This document shows positions 19,354-30,500 of a stretch of 64,000 nucleotides of DNA, in pieces. The notes under the pieces are model-generated. The model worked only from the letters and a program-made list of their open reading frames with translations. It ran no database searches and was not told the DNA's origin. This stretch comes from Streptococcus parasuis. GTDB lineage: Bacteria > Bacillota > Bacilli > Lactobacillales > Streptococcaceae. How positions within the stretch are numbered: position 1 is the stretch's first letter; the number at the start of each line of letters is the position of its first letter. The position numbers and the translations under genes are program-made. The stretch lies in the NCBI RefSeq assembly GCF_021654455.1, contig NZ_AP024276.1, forward strand, positions 1,116,001 to 1,180,000, read 5' to 3'.

Positions 19354-20491
19354 TGCGTTCCTCCTCGATGGCATTAATCAAACCATCTTCCACTTCTTCC
19401 ACCTCAACATACTCTTCGATACGGGCATCAAATTCTTCTTCAGTTTCATTGAGGCGCATGATATGAATATCTTCTGGCTCAAAACTGAGACCAATCACCT
19501 CACCCACAATGGCTTTACGAGTGGAATGAATCATCCATTCGTTGCCCAAATCATCGTAGGCTATAATTTCATAGTGAACACCACGGAAGAGCTGTGTATC
19601 GACTTTAACCTGTAGTTTTCCTTCTTCAGGTAAGGTAATTCGTAAATCCTCTGGGCGAATGACTACCTCAACTTCCTCATTCGGTCGCATACCACCGTCG
19701 ACAGCCTCAAACCGTTTGCCATTGAATTCTACAAGATAGTCTTCAATCATACGACCCGGAAGAATGTTGGACTCACCGATAAAGGTTGCAACAAAATGGT
19801 TAATTGGCTCATCATAGATATCTACAGGTGTTCCAGATTGAACAATCTCACCCTCATTCATGACAAAAATCCAATCGCTCATGGCCAAGGCTTCTTCTTG
19901 ATCATGCGTTACGAAAACGAAGGTGATTCCAAGGCGCTGTTGCAACTCACGCAATTCATACTGCATTTCAGTCCGAAGTTTTAAGTCTAAAGCAGATAAG
20001 GGTTCATCCAGCAAGACAACGCGTGGTTGATTGATAATGGCACGCGCGATGGCAACACGCTGCCGTTGTCCACCAGATAATTTCTGAATGGAACGTTTCT
20101 CATAGCCAGAGAGGCGAACCATCTGTAAGGCTTCTGTCACACGACGTTCAATTTCGGACTTATCTACCTTACGCAATTTTAGAGGAAAAGCCACATTTTC
20201 AAAGACAGTCATATGAGGGAAAAGGGCATAAGACTGAAAAACGGTATGGACATCACGCTTGTTGGTTGGCACATCATTTATCCGTTGGCCATCCAAATAA
20301 ATATCGCCAGAGCTTGCATCCAATAAGCCAGCGATAATATTCAAAATAGTTGATTTTCCAGAACCAGAGGCGCCTAACAAAGTGTAAAATTTGCCCTCCT
20401 CTAATTCAAAACTAATGTCCTTTAAAACAGTTGTTCCACTATCTTCAAAAACTTTAGATACATGTTTAAATTCAATAATCGGCTTTTTCAA
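19337..20491 (-). CDS. potA: Spermidine/putrescine ABC transporter ATP-binding protein
   Basis: A 384-residue ATPase that powers polyamine import. Walker [10 protein letters not shown] lies at about residues 40-48, signature [14 protein letters not shown] near 138 and Walker [13 protein letters not shown] near 158. A C-terminal TOBE domain (about 290-355) is followed by an acidic tail of about 30 residues. It lies between murB (37-base gap) and potB in the conserved streptococcal order. Confidence 0.95.
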   Translation of the reverse strand: MKKPIIEFKHVSKVFEDSGTTVLKDISFELEEGKFYTLLGASGSGKSTILNIIAGLLDASSGDIYLDGQRINDVPTNKRDVHTVFQSYALFPHMTVFENVAFPLKLRKVDKSEIERRVTEALQMVRLSGYEKRSIQKLSGGQRQRVAIARAIINQPRVVLLDEPLSALDLKLRTEMQYELRELQQRLGITFVFVTHDQEEALAMSDWIFVMNEGEIVQSGTPVDIYDEPINHFVATFIGESNILPGRMIEDYLVEFNGKRFEAVDGGMRPNEEVEVVIRPEDLRITLPEEGKLQVKVDTQLFRGVHYEIIAYDDLGNEWMIHSTRKAIVGEVIGLSFEPEDIHIMRLNETEEEFDARIEEYVEVEEVEDGLINAIEEERNEENL

Positions 20492-20528
20492 TTCACATAA
20501 ATTCCTTCTTTATATAGTAGCCAATTGG

Positions 20529-21437
20529 CTAAAGAGTTTCGGCAGGGTCGCCAATAATACGTACTTCACGCTCTAAGGTAATGCCTGAAGATTTTTCTAC
20601 AGTTTCAATGACATGCTTAATGAGACTTTCATAATCATTTGCAGTCCCGTTTTCAACGTTTACCATAAAACCAGCATGTTTTTGAGAAACTTCTACACCA
20701 CCAATGCGATAGCCCTTCAAGCCTGCTTCCATTATCAGTTGACCAGCAAAATGCCCAAGTGGCCGTTTAAAGACAGAACCACATGATGGTAATTCCAATG
20801 GTTGTTTTAACTCACGCAAATGGGTCAGACGGGCCATTTCTTGCTCGATAACTGTGTAATTACCAGGACGAAGAGCAAATTTTGCAGATAAAACAATTGC
20901 GCCATTTTCCTGTAAAATAGAAGAACGATAGCCAAAACGTAATTCACGATTATCTAATGTTTCTACATAGCCAGCTGGCGTCAAAATTTGTGCAGATACT
21001 AAAATATGCGATACTTCGCCACCATAAGCGCCAGCATTCATATAGACAGCTCCACCGATGCTACCAGGTATTCCACAAGCAAACTCGAAACCGGTCAGTG
21101 AATGAAATAGCGCAACTCTAGTTGTCTCAATCAAGTTAGCTCCAGCTTCTGCTTCGATAGTATAGCCAGAAACAGTTACCGTATTTAATTTATCCATTCG
21201 GATAACAAAACCACGAATACCACCATCACGAACGATGACATTACTTGAATTACCAAGCACTTGCCAGGGAATCCCTTCACGTTTCGCAAATTCAATGACA
21301 CGAACAATTTCATAACGGTTTCGAGGAAAGACCAAATAATCAACTGCCCCACCGACTTTTGTGTATGTGTACTCTTTCAAAGGCTCATCAAAACGGATAT
21401 CGATGCCTTCAAGTTCTACTCTTATTTTATTTTTCAT
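20529..21437 (-). CDS. murB: UDP-N-acetylenolpyruvoylglucosamine reductase
   Basis: Reduces UDP-GlcNAc-enolpyruvate to UDP-MurNAc, the second step of peptidoglycan precursor synthesis, using FAD and NADPH. The 302-residue protein shows FAD-binding [17 protein letters not shown] (about residues 61-77), [21 protein letters not shown] spread over about 121-141, and the catalytic serine in SCGSVFKRP. It lacks the extra loop of type I enzymes, as expected for Firmicutes. It is the first gene of murB-potABCD. Confidence 0.95.
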   Translation of the reverse strand: MKNKIRVELEGIDIRFDEPLKEYTYTKVGGAVDYLVFPRNRYEIVRVIEFAKREGIPWQVLGNSSNVIVRDGGIRGFVIRMDKLNTVTVSGYTIEAEAGANLIETTRVALFHSLTGFEFACGIPGSIGGAVYMNAGAYGGEVSHILVSAQILTPAGYVETLDNRELRFGYRSSILQENGAIVLSAKFALRPGNYTVIEQEMARLTHLRELKQPLELPSCGSVFKRPLGHFAGQLIMEAGLKGYRIGGVEVSQKHAGFMVNVENGTANDYESLIKHVIETVEKSSGITLEREVRIIGDPAETL

Positions 21438-21529
21438 ATCCTTCTCTTTTCCAAGTTATATACGGAGAATATTATACCAAAAATTCGGATAAAAAACGAA
21501 TAGAAAATAAAATATATTAAATTGAAGCC

Positions 21530-21560
21530 TTAAATAAAAAAGCCCAGAACTGGACTTTCA
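21530..21560 (-). terminator. Intrinsic terminator of hom-thrB
   Basis: The stem AAAGTCCAG/CTGGGCTTT (one G-U pair) is followed by T on the minus strand, directly after the thrB stop. Confidence 0.85.
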
Positions 21561-21561
21561 T

Positions 21562-22425
21562 TTATAAAATAACTTGAATTCCCTTTGTATCAACGGTTAG
21601 GGAATGGACAGAGCCATCTAGTTTCAGAGCTTCAATCGCCGCAATAAGTTCCGTTTCTTTCTCAGCAGGTGCCAATACCATCACGGTCGGTCCAGCTCCA
21701 GAGAGATAGGTTGCATAAGCGCCAATTTCTTGCGCCAACTGCTTAATCGGACAAAACTCTTTAACAAGTAGTTGCCGATAGGGTTCGTGAAACATATCTA
21801 ACTGAATCAGTTGACCCGCTTTTTCAATATCTCCTGACATAAGGCTTGCAATTGCAACGTTTGCTATCGAACTAGCAGCAACCGCCTTTTTATAGCCCAT
21901 TTGTGAAGGAAGTACACCTCGACTTTCACTTGTACGAAGAGGATAATTTGGAATAAACGCAACAAAACTTGTTGGTGGAAAGTCAGTTACAACTGCTTGA
22001 ACTTTTTTATTGACATAGCTTGAAATGACCAAATTTCCATAAATAGCTGGAGCTACATTATCTGGATGTCCTTCAATCTTTGTAGCCAATTGCAACTTTT
22101 CATCCTGGCTCAGGTTAAGTTTCCCTAACTGATTGGCCAGTTCGATACCTGCAACAATGACTGAACTAGATGAACCTAAGCCACGAGCTAAGGGAATATC
22201 GCTTTCCATTTTTAAACGATGTGGTTGTAAATGTTTTGCAACTGTCAGGGCAGTCCGGATGAGTAAATTATTTTGATCAGAGGGAACATGTTCTAATTGA
22301 TGCTCAACAATCCACTCATTAGTAGGTTCTAGAACTTCAACCGAAAGATATTTTGAGAGTGCTACACCAACAGAATCAAATCCTGGTCCAATATTTGCTG
22401 ATGTCGCTGGAACAATAATTTTCAT
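21562..22425 (-). CDS. thrB: Homoserine kinase
   Basis: Phosphorylates homoserine on the way to threonine. The 287-residue GHMP kinase has the phosphate-binding loop [16 protein letters not shown] (about residues 83-98) and the C-terminal [13 protein letters not shown]. It follows hom by three bases. The partner thrC is not in the window. Confidence 0.95.
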   Translation of the reverse strand: MKIIVPATSANIGPGFDSVGVALSKYLSVEVLEPTNEWIVEHQLEHVPSDQNNLLIRTALTVAKHLQPHRLKMESDIPLARGLGSSSSVIVAGIELANQLGKLNLSQDEKLQLATKIEGHPDNVAPAIYGNLVISSYVNKKVQAVVTDFPPTSFVAFIPNYPLRTSESRGVLPSQMGYKKAVAASSIANVAIASLMSGDIEKAGQLIQLDMFHEPYRQLLVKEFCPIKQLAQEIGAYATYLSGAGPTVMVLAPAEKETELIAAIEALKLDGSVHSLTVDTKGIQVIL

Positions 22426-22428
22426 AGA

Positions 22429-23715
22429 CTATTCCCCCAAAACCTTAAAGGTGTTAACGAGTGTGAAATCAGTCGCTTCTGCTAATTTTCTAGTCACTTG
22501 TTCCAACTGTGTTTTGTTCATCGCATGTGTAACAATTACAAGGCGAGCAGTGTCGTCCTTTGTACCTTTTTGTAGGATTTGTTTAAATGAAATTCCCTCA
22601 GAATGGAAGATCTCTGCAATTCGTAACATTTTTCCACTTGTGTCTGGAGTCAGAATTGAGAAATAGTATTCGCTTGTCACATCTTCTGGTATAGCTAATT
22701 GAAGCGGGCGAGAATATTCATTAAATAGTTTGCCTACAGTTTTATCTTTCATCCTGCGCACAATTCGAATGATATCAGCGGTCACACTAGTTGCAGTTGG
22801 CTTTTGCCCCGCACCTGGCCCATAATACATGGATTGGCCAATACCGATAGACTCAACAAAGACCGCATTCATTACTCCATTTACACTTGCTAACGGATGG
22901 TTCTTAGGTAAAAATGTTGGTGAGACTTCGGCCGCGATTCCTGAAGCTGTTTCTCGGATATCACCCACCAACTTGATGACATACCCCAGCTCTTGAGCTA
23001 CTGCAACATCTTCTGGTGTAATTGTGGTAATTCCTTTATGTCCTACAGCATCAAAATCAACGGTCATCCCAAAACCAAACTGACTCAAGATAACTGCTTT
23101 ATAGGCAGCATCAATTCCTTCTACGTCATTTGTTGGATCAGACTCAGCATAACCCAACTCTTGGGCTGTTTCCAATGCTTTCTCATATGTCCAACCTTCA
23201 TCTACCATTTTGGTCAGCATAAAGTTTGACGTACCATTTAAGACACCCAAAATGCGGGTAATTTTATCCGCAGCAAATGAATTCACAAGCGTACGCAAGA
23301 TAGGAATGCCCCCAGCTACTGCTGCCTCATAATAAAGTGCTAACCCTTTCTCTTCAGCAAGTGTACGCAACTCTGTACCATGAACGGCCAATAAATCTTT
23401 GTTAGCTGTTACAACATGTTTGCCAGCTTCTAAAGCACGAGTGATAAATGTTTTTGCCGGTTCAATTCGCCCCATCAATTCTACAACAAGAGCAATCTCT
23501 GCATCATCTAAAATATCATCAATATTGGTCACAAAATGAAATTGATGACCAGCAGCTACCAAACGGTCTTTTTCAGCCTCATCTTTTACCAATACCTTAG
23601 CAATTTCAATCGAATCCCCAGCAGCTTTTTCAATTTTTTCTTTATTTTCTTTCAATAGAAATGGTACACCACTTGCTACTGTACCGAATCCTAATAATCC
23701 TACCTTGATAGCCAT
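22429..23715 (-). CDS. hom: Homoserine dehydrogenase
   Basis: Reduces aspartate semialdehyde to homoserine, the branch point to threonine and methionine. The 428-residue chain has the Rossmann [12 protein letters not shown] (about residues 7-18), the catalytic region [14 protein letters not shown] (about 168-181), and a C-terminal ACT domain (about 350-425) that usually gives threonine feedback inhibition. It is the first gene of hom-thrB. Confidence 0.96.
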   Translation of the reverse strand: MAIKVGLLGFGTVASGVPFLLKENKEKIEKAAGDSIEIAKVLVKDEAEKDRLVAAGHQFHFVTNIDDILDDAEIALVVELMGRIEPAKTFITRALEAGKHVVTANKDLLAVHGTELRTLAEEKGLALYYEAAVAGGIPILRTLVNSFAADKITRILGVLNGTSNFMLTKMVDEGWTYEKALETAQELGYAESDPTNDVEGIDAAYKAVILSQFGFGMTVDFDAVGHKGITTITPEDVAVAQELGYVIKLVGDIRETASGIAAEVSPTFLPKNHPLASVNGVMNAVFVESIGIGQSMYYGPGAGQKPTATSVTADIIRIVRRMKDKTVGKLFNEYSRPLQLAIPEDVTSEYYFSILTPDTSGKMLRIAEIFHSEGISFKQILQKGTKDDTARLVIVTHAMNKTQLEQVTRKLAEATDFTLVNTFKVLGE

Positions 23716-23745
23716 GTTCTCTCCTTATTTAAATGTATTTTGACT

Positions 23746-23790
23746 ATTATACCAAATATTCTGATAATTTTCCAAATAATTTGATATAAT
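23746..23790. promoter_or_regulatory. Divergent promoters of hom (-) and the deacetylase gene (+)
   Basis: The minus-strand -10 TATAAT is at 23746-23751, with TTGGAA 18 bases upstream. The plus-strand -10 TATAAT is at 23785-23790, with a poor -35. The two units share about 40 bases of control DNA. Confidence 0.65.
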
Positions 23791-23821
23791 TAATTTATCT
23801 AGACTCAAAAGGAGAACAATC

Positions 23822-24757
23822 ATGGCGCGTAGACGTAGAAAACAACCTCAACCATCCAAGAAATATATTCATTATATTTTTCTCTCTCTTCTTACAATTC
23901 TTGTACTAAGTTTGATATATCTTCTACTCCCCACCTTGATTCCTCGCTCTTCAAATGCTTCACAGACTACTGTTTCTAGCCAATCAAGCAGTCAAGCATC
24001 TACTCAAAACACTACTACAGCTGATTCCAATTCATCAACCCAAACAAGTTCTGTAAACTGGGTTAAAGTGGATGAGCCTGTCCAAATACCGATTCTCATG
24101 TACCATGCGATTCACGAAATGGCTCCTGAAGAGGAAGCAAATGCCAACTTAATCGTCTCACCAGCAGTTTTTGAAAGTCATTTGCAAGTTTTAGAACAAA
24201 ATGGCTACTACACGCTTACACCGGAAGAAGCCTATAAAGTTCTAACTGAAAATGTTCTTCCACAGGACAAAAAAGTCGTTTGGTTAACCTTTGATGATAG
24301 CCTTTGGGATTTTTATTCTTATGCCTATCCTCTTTTGGCAAAATACCACATGAAGGCGACAAACAATGTAATAACTGGTTTTACCGAAAATGGAATTGAA
24401 GGATATTTAACCCTTGATCAGATGAAAGAGATGCAAGCAAATGGGATGTCTTTCCAAGGACATACAGTCAATCATCCTGACTTAGAGGTAAGCAGCACGG
24501 ATGATCAGATGAGCGAATTGAGCCAATCCAAAAATTATTTAGATAGCCAACTTAATCAAGAGACTCTTGCAGTAGCTTATCCATCTGGTAGCTACTCACA
24601 AGATACCCTAAACATCAGTGAGCAAGCCGGTTATAAATTAGGTTTAACTACAAATAATGGCTTAGCTAGTCTAGCGGATGGCTTATTAAGTCTTAATCGT
24701 GTTCGCGTTCTTCCAACTACAAGTGCAGAAGGACTCCTAAATGAAATAACACCATAA
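23822..24757 (+). CDS. Membrane-anchored polysaccharide deacetylase (NodB fold)
   Basis: A 311-residue protein: basic cytoplasmic start, one membrane anchor (about residues 19-40), a Ser/Thr/Gln-rich linker (about 43-78), then a carbohydrate esterase 4 domain. The metal and catalytic residues are seen in VWLTFDDS (Asp-Asp, about residue 160) and FQGHTVNHPDL (the two histidines, about 217-227). Such enzymes remove acetyl groups from peptidoglycan or surface glycans, aiding lysozyme resistance. The exact substrate is not clear. It is one of the few plus-strand genes and has an AGGAG site. Confidence 0.88.
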   Translation: MARRRRKQPQPSKKYIHYIFLSLLTILVLSLIYLLLPTLIPRSSNASQTTVSSQSSSQASTQNTTTADSNSSTQTSSVNWVKVDEPVQIPILMYHAIHEMAPEEEANANLIVSPAVFESHLQVLEQNGYYTLTPEEAYKVLTENVLPQDKKVVWLTFDDSLWDFYSYAYPLLAKYHMKATNNVITGFTENGIEGYLTLDQMKEMQANGMSFQGHTVNHPDLEVSSTDDQMSELSQSKNYLDSQLNQETLAVAYPSGSYSQDTLNISEQAGYKLGLTTNNGLASLADGLLSLNRVRVLPTTSAEGLLNEITP

Positions 24758-24783
24758 TATCCACTGATAGATACCATCCTTTT

Positions 24784-24822
24784 TTCAAACCATGTCCTTT
24801 CAAAGGGGCTTGGTTTTTTCTT
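24784..24822 (+). terminator. Terminator of the deacetylase gene
   Basis: AAACCA.TCCTTT pairs with AAAGGG.TGGTTT and is followed by a T run on the plus strand. Confidence 0.75.
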
Positions 24823-24849
24823 TTAGTAATTGCAGATGATACACATTTT

Positions 24850-24884
24850 CTGAAAAAAATAGAGATACCCATTTAGGCATCTCA
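24850..24884 (-). terminator. Terminator of rimM-trmD
   Basis: The stem GAGATGCC/GGTATCTC (one mismatch) is followed by a T run on the minus strand. It overlaps the trmD stop. Confidence 0.75.
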
Positions 24885-25616
24885 TTTGAACTCATCTAAT
24901 GATTGTTCTGATATGATCTTATCCAAAATGAAGCGTTCTTCATCCGATAATTCATAGCAAGCTAGTAAATCTGGACGTCGCTCATAGGTTTTTCTAATAC
25001 TTTGTTCCAGTCGCCACTTCCGAATATTTTCATGATGACCACTCATCAACACATCAGGTACGACCATTCCACGATATTCATAGGGACGAGTATATTGTGG
25101 GTATTCCAATAAACCAGAAGAAAAACTATCATCTGTATGACTGGCTTCTTTCCCAATGACCTCTGGTATGAGACGAACAGTCGCATCTATCATGGTCATT
25201 GCCGCCAATTCTCCACCTGTCAAGACATAATCACCAAGTGAAATTTCATCGGTGACTAGTGTCTTGATACGCTCATCATAGCCCTCATAATGTCCACAGA
25301 TAAAAATTAACTGGTCTTCTTTTGATAATTCTTCTGCATAGGCTTGATTAAATGTCCGACCAGCAGGATCCAATAAAATAACGCGAGGATTTGTCTGTTC
25401 AATCGCATCCATTGTATCAAAAATTGGTTGAGCCCTTAATAGCATCCCTTGCCCGCCACCATACGGCTCATCATCAACATGTCGCGCTTTCTCTGCTTTT
25501 TCTCGAAAATTATGGTAGTTTACTTCGAGAATTCCCTTCTCCCTCGCCTTTCCGACAATTGAGTGCTCTAACGGGGCAAACATCTCAGGAAACAGCGTTA
25601 AAATATCAATTCTCAT
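24882..25616 (-). CDS. trmD: tRNA (guanine-37-N1)-methyltransferase
   Basis: Methylates G37 next to the anticodon, preventing +1 frameshifts. The 244-residue SPOUT enzyme shows [13 protein letters not shown] at its start, [13 protein letters not shown], and the knot motif [16 protein letters not shown] (about residues 132-147). I use 25616 because family members begin here and GAGGG lies upstream, within the end of rimM. The longer ORF start at 25643 belongs to rimM. It overlaps rimM by 11 bases. Confidence 0.95.
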   Translation of the reverse strand: MRIDILTLFPEMFAPLEHSIVGKAREKGILEVNYHNFREKAEKARHVDDEPYGGGQGMLLRAQPIFDTMDAIEQTNPRVILLDPAGRTFNQAYAEELSKEDQLIFICGHYEGYDERIKTLVTDEISLGDYVLTGGELAAMTMIDATVRLIPEVIGKEASHTDDSFSSGLLEYPQYTRPYEYRGMVVPDVLMSGHHENIRKWRLEQSIRKTYERRPDLLACYELSDEERFILDKIISEQSLDEFK

Positions 25617-26124
25617 CGTCCAAACCCTCAAGTAATTCCACATCTACACGATTGTTTGGAATATCAATATTCAACACAACTGGTGGGATATATGGTAAAA
25701 GCAAATCTTTCTTACCTTTTCGCTTAACCACCCAAACATCATTGGCACCTGGTTGGAGAATTTCCTTTATTTGACCAATAACTTGATTATTTTCATAGAC
25801 ATCCAACCCAATAATTTCATGATAGTAAAATTCACCATCTTCGAGGTCCGTCAGGTTTTCTTCAGCAATTTTTAAACTGTACCCTTTATATTTTTCAATA
25901 TCATTAATATGGTACATTCCCTTAAACTTGATAATATCAAAATTCTTTGCCTTGCGATGGTTAGCAATTTCCACATCCATAACAAATTGGTCTTTTTCAT
26001 CGAAAAGTGCTAGGACCGAACCTTTTTTAAACCGTTCCTCCGTGAAATCTGTTACGGATAAAACCCGCATTTCTCCTTGCAAACCTTGAGTATTGACAAT
26101 TTTACCGACATTAAAATAATTCAT
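25606..26124 (-). CDS. rimM: Ribosome maturation factor RimM
   Basis: Assists 30S assembly, binding ribosomal protein S19. The 172-residue protein has the N-terminal RimM barrel ([18 protein letters not shown] onward) and a C-terminal PRC-barrel (about residues 95-170, [13 protein letters not shown]). The start at 26124 is preceded by AAGGAAG. The upstream extension in the same frame has no ribosome-binding site. It is paired with trmD as in most bacteria. Confidence 0.94.
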   Translation of the reverse strand: MNYFNVGKIVNTQGLQGEMRVLSVTDFTEERFKKGSVLALFDEKDQFVMDVEIANHRKAKNFDIIKFKGMYHINDIEKYKGYSLKIAEENLTDLEDGEFYYHEIIGLDVYENNQVIGQIKEILQPGANDVWVVKRKGKKDLLLPYIPPVVLNIDIPNNRVDVELLEGLDDEN

Positions 26125-26236
26125 GATAACTTCCTTTGTATTTCTATCCATATATTTTAACATGTAGCGGAAGAATGCACAAGGATTAGAAAAAGTACCG
26201 ATTGAACCGATAATTTTCACTATACACTATTATCCC

Positions 26237-28006
26237 CTATTTAGACTGGCTGAACTGGCTTTGATAGAGGTTATAATAGAAACCTTTGTCAGCCAAAAGA
26301 CTTTCATGATTACCTTGCTCGATAATCTGTCCATCTTTCAAGACCAAAATCTTATCAGCTTCCTGAATGGTTGATAAGCGATGGGCGATGACGAAACTTG
26401 TCCGCCCCTTCATCAATCGTTTCATAGCCTTTTGAATCAAAAGTTCCAAGCGAGTATCAACTGAGGAAGTCGCTTCATCAAGGATAAGAATGGCTGGGTC
26501 CGCCAACAAGGCACGCGCAATGGTCAAAAGCTGTTTCTGACCTTGGGAAATATTGCTGGATTCCTGGTTCATTTCCATATTATAACCGCCAGGCAGGGTA
26601 CGAATAAAATGATCTACGTTGGCGGCTTTAGCAGCTTCCACAATTTCCTCATCCGTCGCATCCAGACGCCCAAAACGTAAGTTTTCCTTAATGGTCCCCT
26701 CGTAAAGCCATGCATCCTGCAAGACCATACCAAATTGACTACGGTAGGATTGACGAGAAATATTCCGAATATCCTGACCATCCACCTTGATAGCACCGGA
26801 TGTGACATCATAGAAACGCATGAGAAGGTTGATGAGGGTTGTTTTACCAGCCCCTGTTGGTCCTACGATAGCCACCATTTCTCCAGGCTTAACATCAAGA
26901 TTAAAGTTACGGATAAGCGGCTTATCTTCTGAATAGCCAAATTCAACCTGTTCAAAGCTGACTTGTCCTGTCAGACTTTCTGTCAACTCTAGCGCATTGG
27001 CGTCTTCTTCGTCAAGCTCATCTAAGACTGAAAAGATGCGTTCAAGGGAAGATTTGGCAGACTGCAACTGTGGTGCCAACTGGGTCAAGGTTTGGACGGG
27101 CTGAGAAATCTGCCAAACGTATTGGACGAAGGCCTGCATGTTACCAACCGTTAGTTTACCCGCTAGGACTTTCAAACCAGCAAGCAAGGCTACGACGACA
27201 TAGGCAATATTAGAAAAACCGTGAACTAAAGGCATGAGCAAACCTGATACGAAACTGGCTTTGAAGCCAACTTCCTGCAAATCCGAAGTAATCTGGCGAA
27301 ATTCTTCTGTAGAGATTTCCTCTCGTCCATAGAGTTTGAGGACGTTAAAACCTGTTAGGTTTTCCTGCACAAAACCGTTCAATAGTCCCAATGCATCCGC
27401 CTGTTGTTTAAAGTAGGGCTGGGACTTGCCCATGACAAACTTGGAACCCAAATAGGTCACTGGAACCAAGGTTACGACTACGAGAGCCAGGGATATATCC
27501 AACCAAAAACACATAAAAATGGCTAAAGAAAGGGTTAGTACAGCATTGACGAGCTGAAGAAAACTTTGCTGCAAGGCATTTGAGACTGTCTCCACATCAC
27601 TTGTAAATCGACCTAATAGGTCACCATACTGGTGTTTATCAAAATAGGAAACGGGAATTTTGTTAATCTTGTGACTCAAATCCTGCCGCAGTTCCTTTGT
27701 TGCTCCCTGTACCGCCTTAGTCATGAAATAGGTAGAACCATAGGCGCCGATTTCATACATAAGGGCACGGAGGGCATATAGCGCAAGCATGATGGCAATA
27801 TAGGAAACATTGATATGGGCCCCTTCTACTCCATTTGCAATATCTAACAGATTTTTAGTCAATTCTGTGATGATCAGTCCCAAAACGAAGGGTTCCAGAG
27901 CATTCATCACTGCGCTAATGGTTTTTAGAAAAACAGCTAAAAATACTGAAGATTGATAATGACGTAAATAGTCCCAAACACGGATAAATACTGATCTATT
28001 CTTCAT
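26237..28006 (-). CDS. ABC exporter half-transporter (second subunit of a heterodimer)
   Basis: A 589-residue fusion of a six-helix exporter domain (about 15-310) and an ATPase domain. Walker A GPTGAGKTT lies near residue 384, signature SQGQKQLLTIARALL near 486 and Walker B AILILDEATSSVD near 506. The signature is the non-canonical SQG, unlike the LSGG of its partner at 28015-29751, which is typical of heterodimeric multidrug exporters with one degenerate site. The substrate is unknown. AGGAGG precedes the start. Confidence 0.9.
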   Translation of the reverse strand: MKNRSVFIRVWDYLRHYQSSVFLAVFLKTISAVMNALEPFVLGLIITELTKNLLDIANGVEGAHINVSYIAIMLALYALRALMYEIGAYGSTYFMTKAVQGATKELRQDLSHKINKIPVSYFDKHQYGDLLGRFTSDVETVSNALQQSFLQLVNAVLTLSLAIFMCFWLDISLALVVVTLVPVTYLGSKFVMGKSQPYFKQQADALGLLNGFVQENLTGFNVLKLYGREEISTEEFRQITSDLQEVGFKASFVSGLLMPLVHGFSNIAYVVVALLAGLKVLAGKLTVGNMQAFVQYVWQISQPVQTLTQLAPQLQSAKSSLERIFSVLDELDEEDANALELTESLTGQVSFEQVEFGYSEDKPLIRNFNLDVKPGEMVAIVGPTGAGKTTLINLLMRFYDVTSGAIKVDGQDIRNISRQSYRSQFGMVLQDAWLYEGTIKENLRFGRLDATDEEIVEAAKAANVDHFIRTLPGGYNMEMNQESSNISQGQKQLLTIARALLADPAILILDEATSSVDTRLELLIQKAMKRLMKGRTSFVIAHRLSTIQEADKILVLKDGQIIEQGNHESLLADKGFYYNLYQSQFSQSK

Positions 28007-28014
28007 AATTCCTC

Positions 28015-29751
28015 CTATTCTTCTGTCAAAGATTGACGGTTGAGCTGAGAATTCGCGATTTCACGATAAATCTCGTTGGTCTCCATCAATTCATTGTGGG
28101 TTCCGCGACCAACGATTTCACCTTCATTCAGTACAATGATTTGGTCTGCATCCATAATGGTTCCAACACGTTGAGCAACAATCAGCACTGTCGCATTTTC
28201 CGTTACTTCCTTCAACCGACTCCGCAAAATTGCGTCCGTCTTATAATCCAATGCTGAGAAGGAATCATCAAAAATGTAAATATCCGGCTGCTTCACAATA
28301 GCACGCGCAATCGAAAGACGTTGTTTCTGCCCACCAGACAAATTGCTTCCGCCCTCAGCAAGATGGGTGTCAAACTTCTCTTCCTTACTCTCGATAAATT
28401 CCTTAGCTTGAGCCACATCCGTCGCTTCGTGAAGCTCCATAAGACTAGCATCTACCTTACCGTACTTTAAATTTTCCGCGATAGTTCCGGTAAATAGCAG
28501 AGCTTTCTGCGGAATAAAACCAATCTTACTACGAAGTGCTTTTAGATTGTAACGTCTGACATCCACACCATCCACCAAGATACGACCAAGTGTCACATCA
28601 TAGAAACGTGGAATCAAGTTGACCAAGGAAGACTTGCCAGAACCTGTTGAACCAATAAAGGCAATGGTTTCACCGGGCTTAGCCTTAAATGAAATATTGT
28701 GTAGAACAGGGGACTCCGTTTCACCAGGATAGGCAAAAGTTACATTTTCAAATTCCAAATAACCATGTGAATCAGTCTCAGTGATGCCATCTTCATTCTT
28801 AGAAATGGAAATGGACATATCCAAGACTTCTTGAATCCGATGACTCGATACCGACATACGTGGATACATGTTAAACAAGTTAGCAAAGAGCAAGAAAGAG
28901 AAAAGTGCATGGAAACTATATTCGATAAAGGCTACCAAATCACCAATTTGTAAACTGCCCTCCTGTAAAGGGGTCAAAGCAAACCAAACGATTGCCACAA
29001 TCATAGCAATGATAATCTGCACAAACAAGGGCTCCGTCAACCCAGTAAGGTTGAAAAGCTTTTTAGATGTTTCTGTATATTGTTCATTGACATCTGAAAA
29101 ACGCTCTTCCTGAAACTCCTCACGAGTAAAGGCACGAATGACACGAAGTCCCATTAAGTTCTCACGAACATACTGGTTAATGGTATCCAACCGTTTTTGT
29201 TGTTTTTCGGATAAGGGACGTGTTTTAGTCGCAACATAATAGATAACGAAAATAAGGAAAGGAATAGCGACCGCCACTGTCCATGCTAAACTTGGACTCG
29301 TAACCAAGGTCATCACAACGCTTGCTACCATCATCAACGGAGTAATAATTCCCAATTTCAAAACCATCTCAGAGAATTGCATCAAAACAAAGGCATCATT
29401 TGTCATACGAGCAACTAGGGAAGAAACACCAATTTGCTCGTATTCATGATGGGAATAGTCTTGAATTTTCTCATACAGATCATTCCGAATATCTTTTACG
29501 ATAGTTGTCGTTAACTTCCCAGCTGCATAAGCCAAAATCACCCGACCAGCAATTCCTAATAAGACAATAAGCCCCATCATCCCAGCCCAGAAATAGAGCT
29601 GACTGGCATCGTTTTTGGTAATACCTTGGTCAATCATTCTTGCCAAAAATGTAGGCAAGCCTAAGTTTACTACAACAAATAAAATAGCTCCCAATAAATC
29701 TAATGCTAACCATTTTGGATATTTTTTCAAATAAGTCCAAATCAGATTCAT
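28015..29751 (-). CDS. ABC exporter half-transporter (first subunit of a heterodimer)
   Basis: A 578-residue exporter subunit: six membrane helices (about 10-300) then an ATPase with GSTGSGKSS, LSGGQKQRLSIARA and a Walker B ending in FDDSFSALD. There the catalytic glutamate after the Walker B aspartate is replaced (DDS instead of DEA), so its own site is probably inactive for hydrolysis. I start at 29751 (MNLIWTYLKK), preceded by AAAGGAT; the ORF start at 29784 has no site. It is followed at 8 bases by its partner, resembling EfrAB/PatAB-type pairs. Confidence 0.9.
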   Translation of the reverse strand: MNLIWTYLKKYPKWLALDLLGAILFVVVNLGLPTFLARMIDQGITKNDASQLYFWAGMMGLIVLLGIAGRVILAYAAGKLTTTIVKDIRNDLYEKIQDYSHHEYEQIGVSSLVARMTNDAFVLMQFSEMVLKLGIITPLMMVASVVMTLVTSPSLAWTVAVAIPFLIFVIYYVATKTRPLSEKQQKRLDTINQYVRENLMGLRVIRAFTREEFQEERFSDVNEQYTETSKKLFNLTGLTEPLFVQIIIAMIVAIVWFALTPLQEGSLQIGDLVAFIEYSFHALFSFLLFANLFNMYPRMSVSSHRIQEVLDMSISISKNEDGITETDSHGYLEFENVTFAYPGETESPVLHNISFKAKPGETIAFIGSTGSGKSSLVNLIPRFYDVTLGRILVDGVDVRRYNLKALRSKIGFIPQKALLFTGTIAENLKYGKVDASLMELHEATDVAQAKEFIESKEEKFDTHLAEGGSNLSGGQKQRLSIARAIVKQPDIYIFDDSFSALDYKTDAILRSRLKEVTENATVLIVAQRVGTIMDADQIIVLNEGEIVGRGTHNELMETNEIYREIANSQLNRQSLTEE

Positions 29752-29773
29752 TTTTTCATCCTTTCTATATGTT

Positions 29774-29826
29774 AAAAGGGGCAAGGCCCCTGACTGTAAA
29801 TTTAAAAGCCACCAAAAGGTGACTTT
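29774..29826 (-). terminator. Tandem terminators after khpA
   Basis: Two hairpins in a row on the minus strand. AAAGTCACC/GGTGGCTTT (29804-29826) immediately follows the khpA stop, and AGGGGC/GCCCCT plus TTTT follows at 29774-29792. They insulate the exporter genes. Confidence 0.8.
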
Positions 29827-30069
29827 CTATTCTTTCTCGTCGATCACTAAACGAACTTTTTTATCACTTGTAGGGACAGAATAAACAATCGTTCTGATTG
29901 CAGAAATGGTACGTCCTTTTTTACCGATGACACGGCCGATGTCCGATTGATCTAAATCCAAATGGTATTCTAAGAATTCAGGTGTATCAACGATTTTAAT
30001 CGTCAAGTTTTCAGGCTGTGAAATCAAAGGTTTCACAATCGCAATAATGAGATTTTCAATCATGTCCAT
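29827..30069 (-). CDS. khpA: KH-domain RNA-binding protein KhpA
   Basis: An 80-residue single KH domain with the GxxG loop in [16 protein letters not shown] (about residues 43-58). In streptococci KhpA works with KhpB (EloR) in RNA binding and cell elongation control. It lies 21 bases after rpsP, its usual neighbour. Confidence 0.92.
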   Translation of the reverse strand: MDMIENLIIAIVKPLISQPENLTIKIVDTPEFLEYHLDLDQSDIGRVIGKKGRTISAIRTIVYSVPTSDKKVRLVIDEKE

Positions 30070-30090
30070 AAGTGTTCTCGCTTACTGTTC

Positions 30091-30363
30091 TTATTTAGAG
30101 AATTTTTGTTCGTGGAATTTTTTCAATACGCCAGCGTTTGAAAGAAGAGCACGAACAGTGTCAGATGGTTGTGCACCTTTTGCCAACCACTCAAGTACAC
30201 GTTCTTCTTTAAGAGTTACTGAGTTTTCAGCCAAAAGTGGGTTGTAAGTACCAACTGTTTCAATGAAACGACCATCACGTGGTGCACGTGAGTCTGCAAC
30301 GTTAATACGGTAGAAAGGTTTCTTTTTAGAACCCATACGAGTCAAACGGATTTTTACTGCCAT
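30091..30363 (-). CDS. rpsP: 30S ribosomal protein S16
   Basis: A 90-residue small-subunit protein beginning [20 protein letters not shown] with [12 protein letters not shown] near residue 25, diagnostic for S16. Transcribed with khpA from its own promoter at 30433-30460. Confidence 0.97.
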   Translation of the reverse strand: MAVKIRLTRMGSKKKPFYRINVADSRAPRDGRFIETVGTYNPLLAENSVTLKEERVLEWLAKGAQPSDTVRALLSNAGVLKKFHEQKFSK

Positions 30364-30432
30364 TTTTTAATGTCTCTTTTCTTTTAATTTTTATTATTCG
30401 GTGAAATAGCAGAGCTATTTAGCACATGTTCT

Positions 30433-30460
30433 ATTATAACACACTTTAACAGGGTGTCAA
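30433..30460 (-). promoter_or_regulatory. Promoter of rpsP-khpA
   Basis: -35 TTGACA (30455-30460), a 16-base spacer and -10 TATAAT (30433-30438) on the minus strand. Confidence 0.85.
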
Positions 30461-30500
30461 GAAAAAAACTTGACACTTTTTAAAAATTTTATTGCCATTT

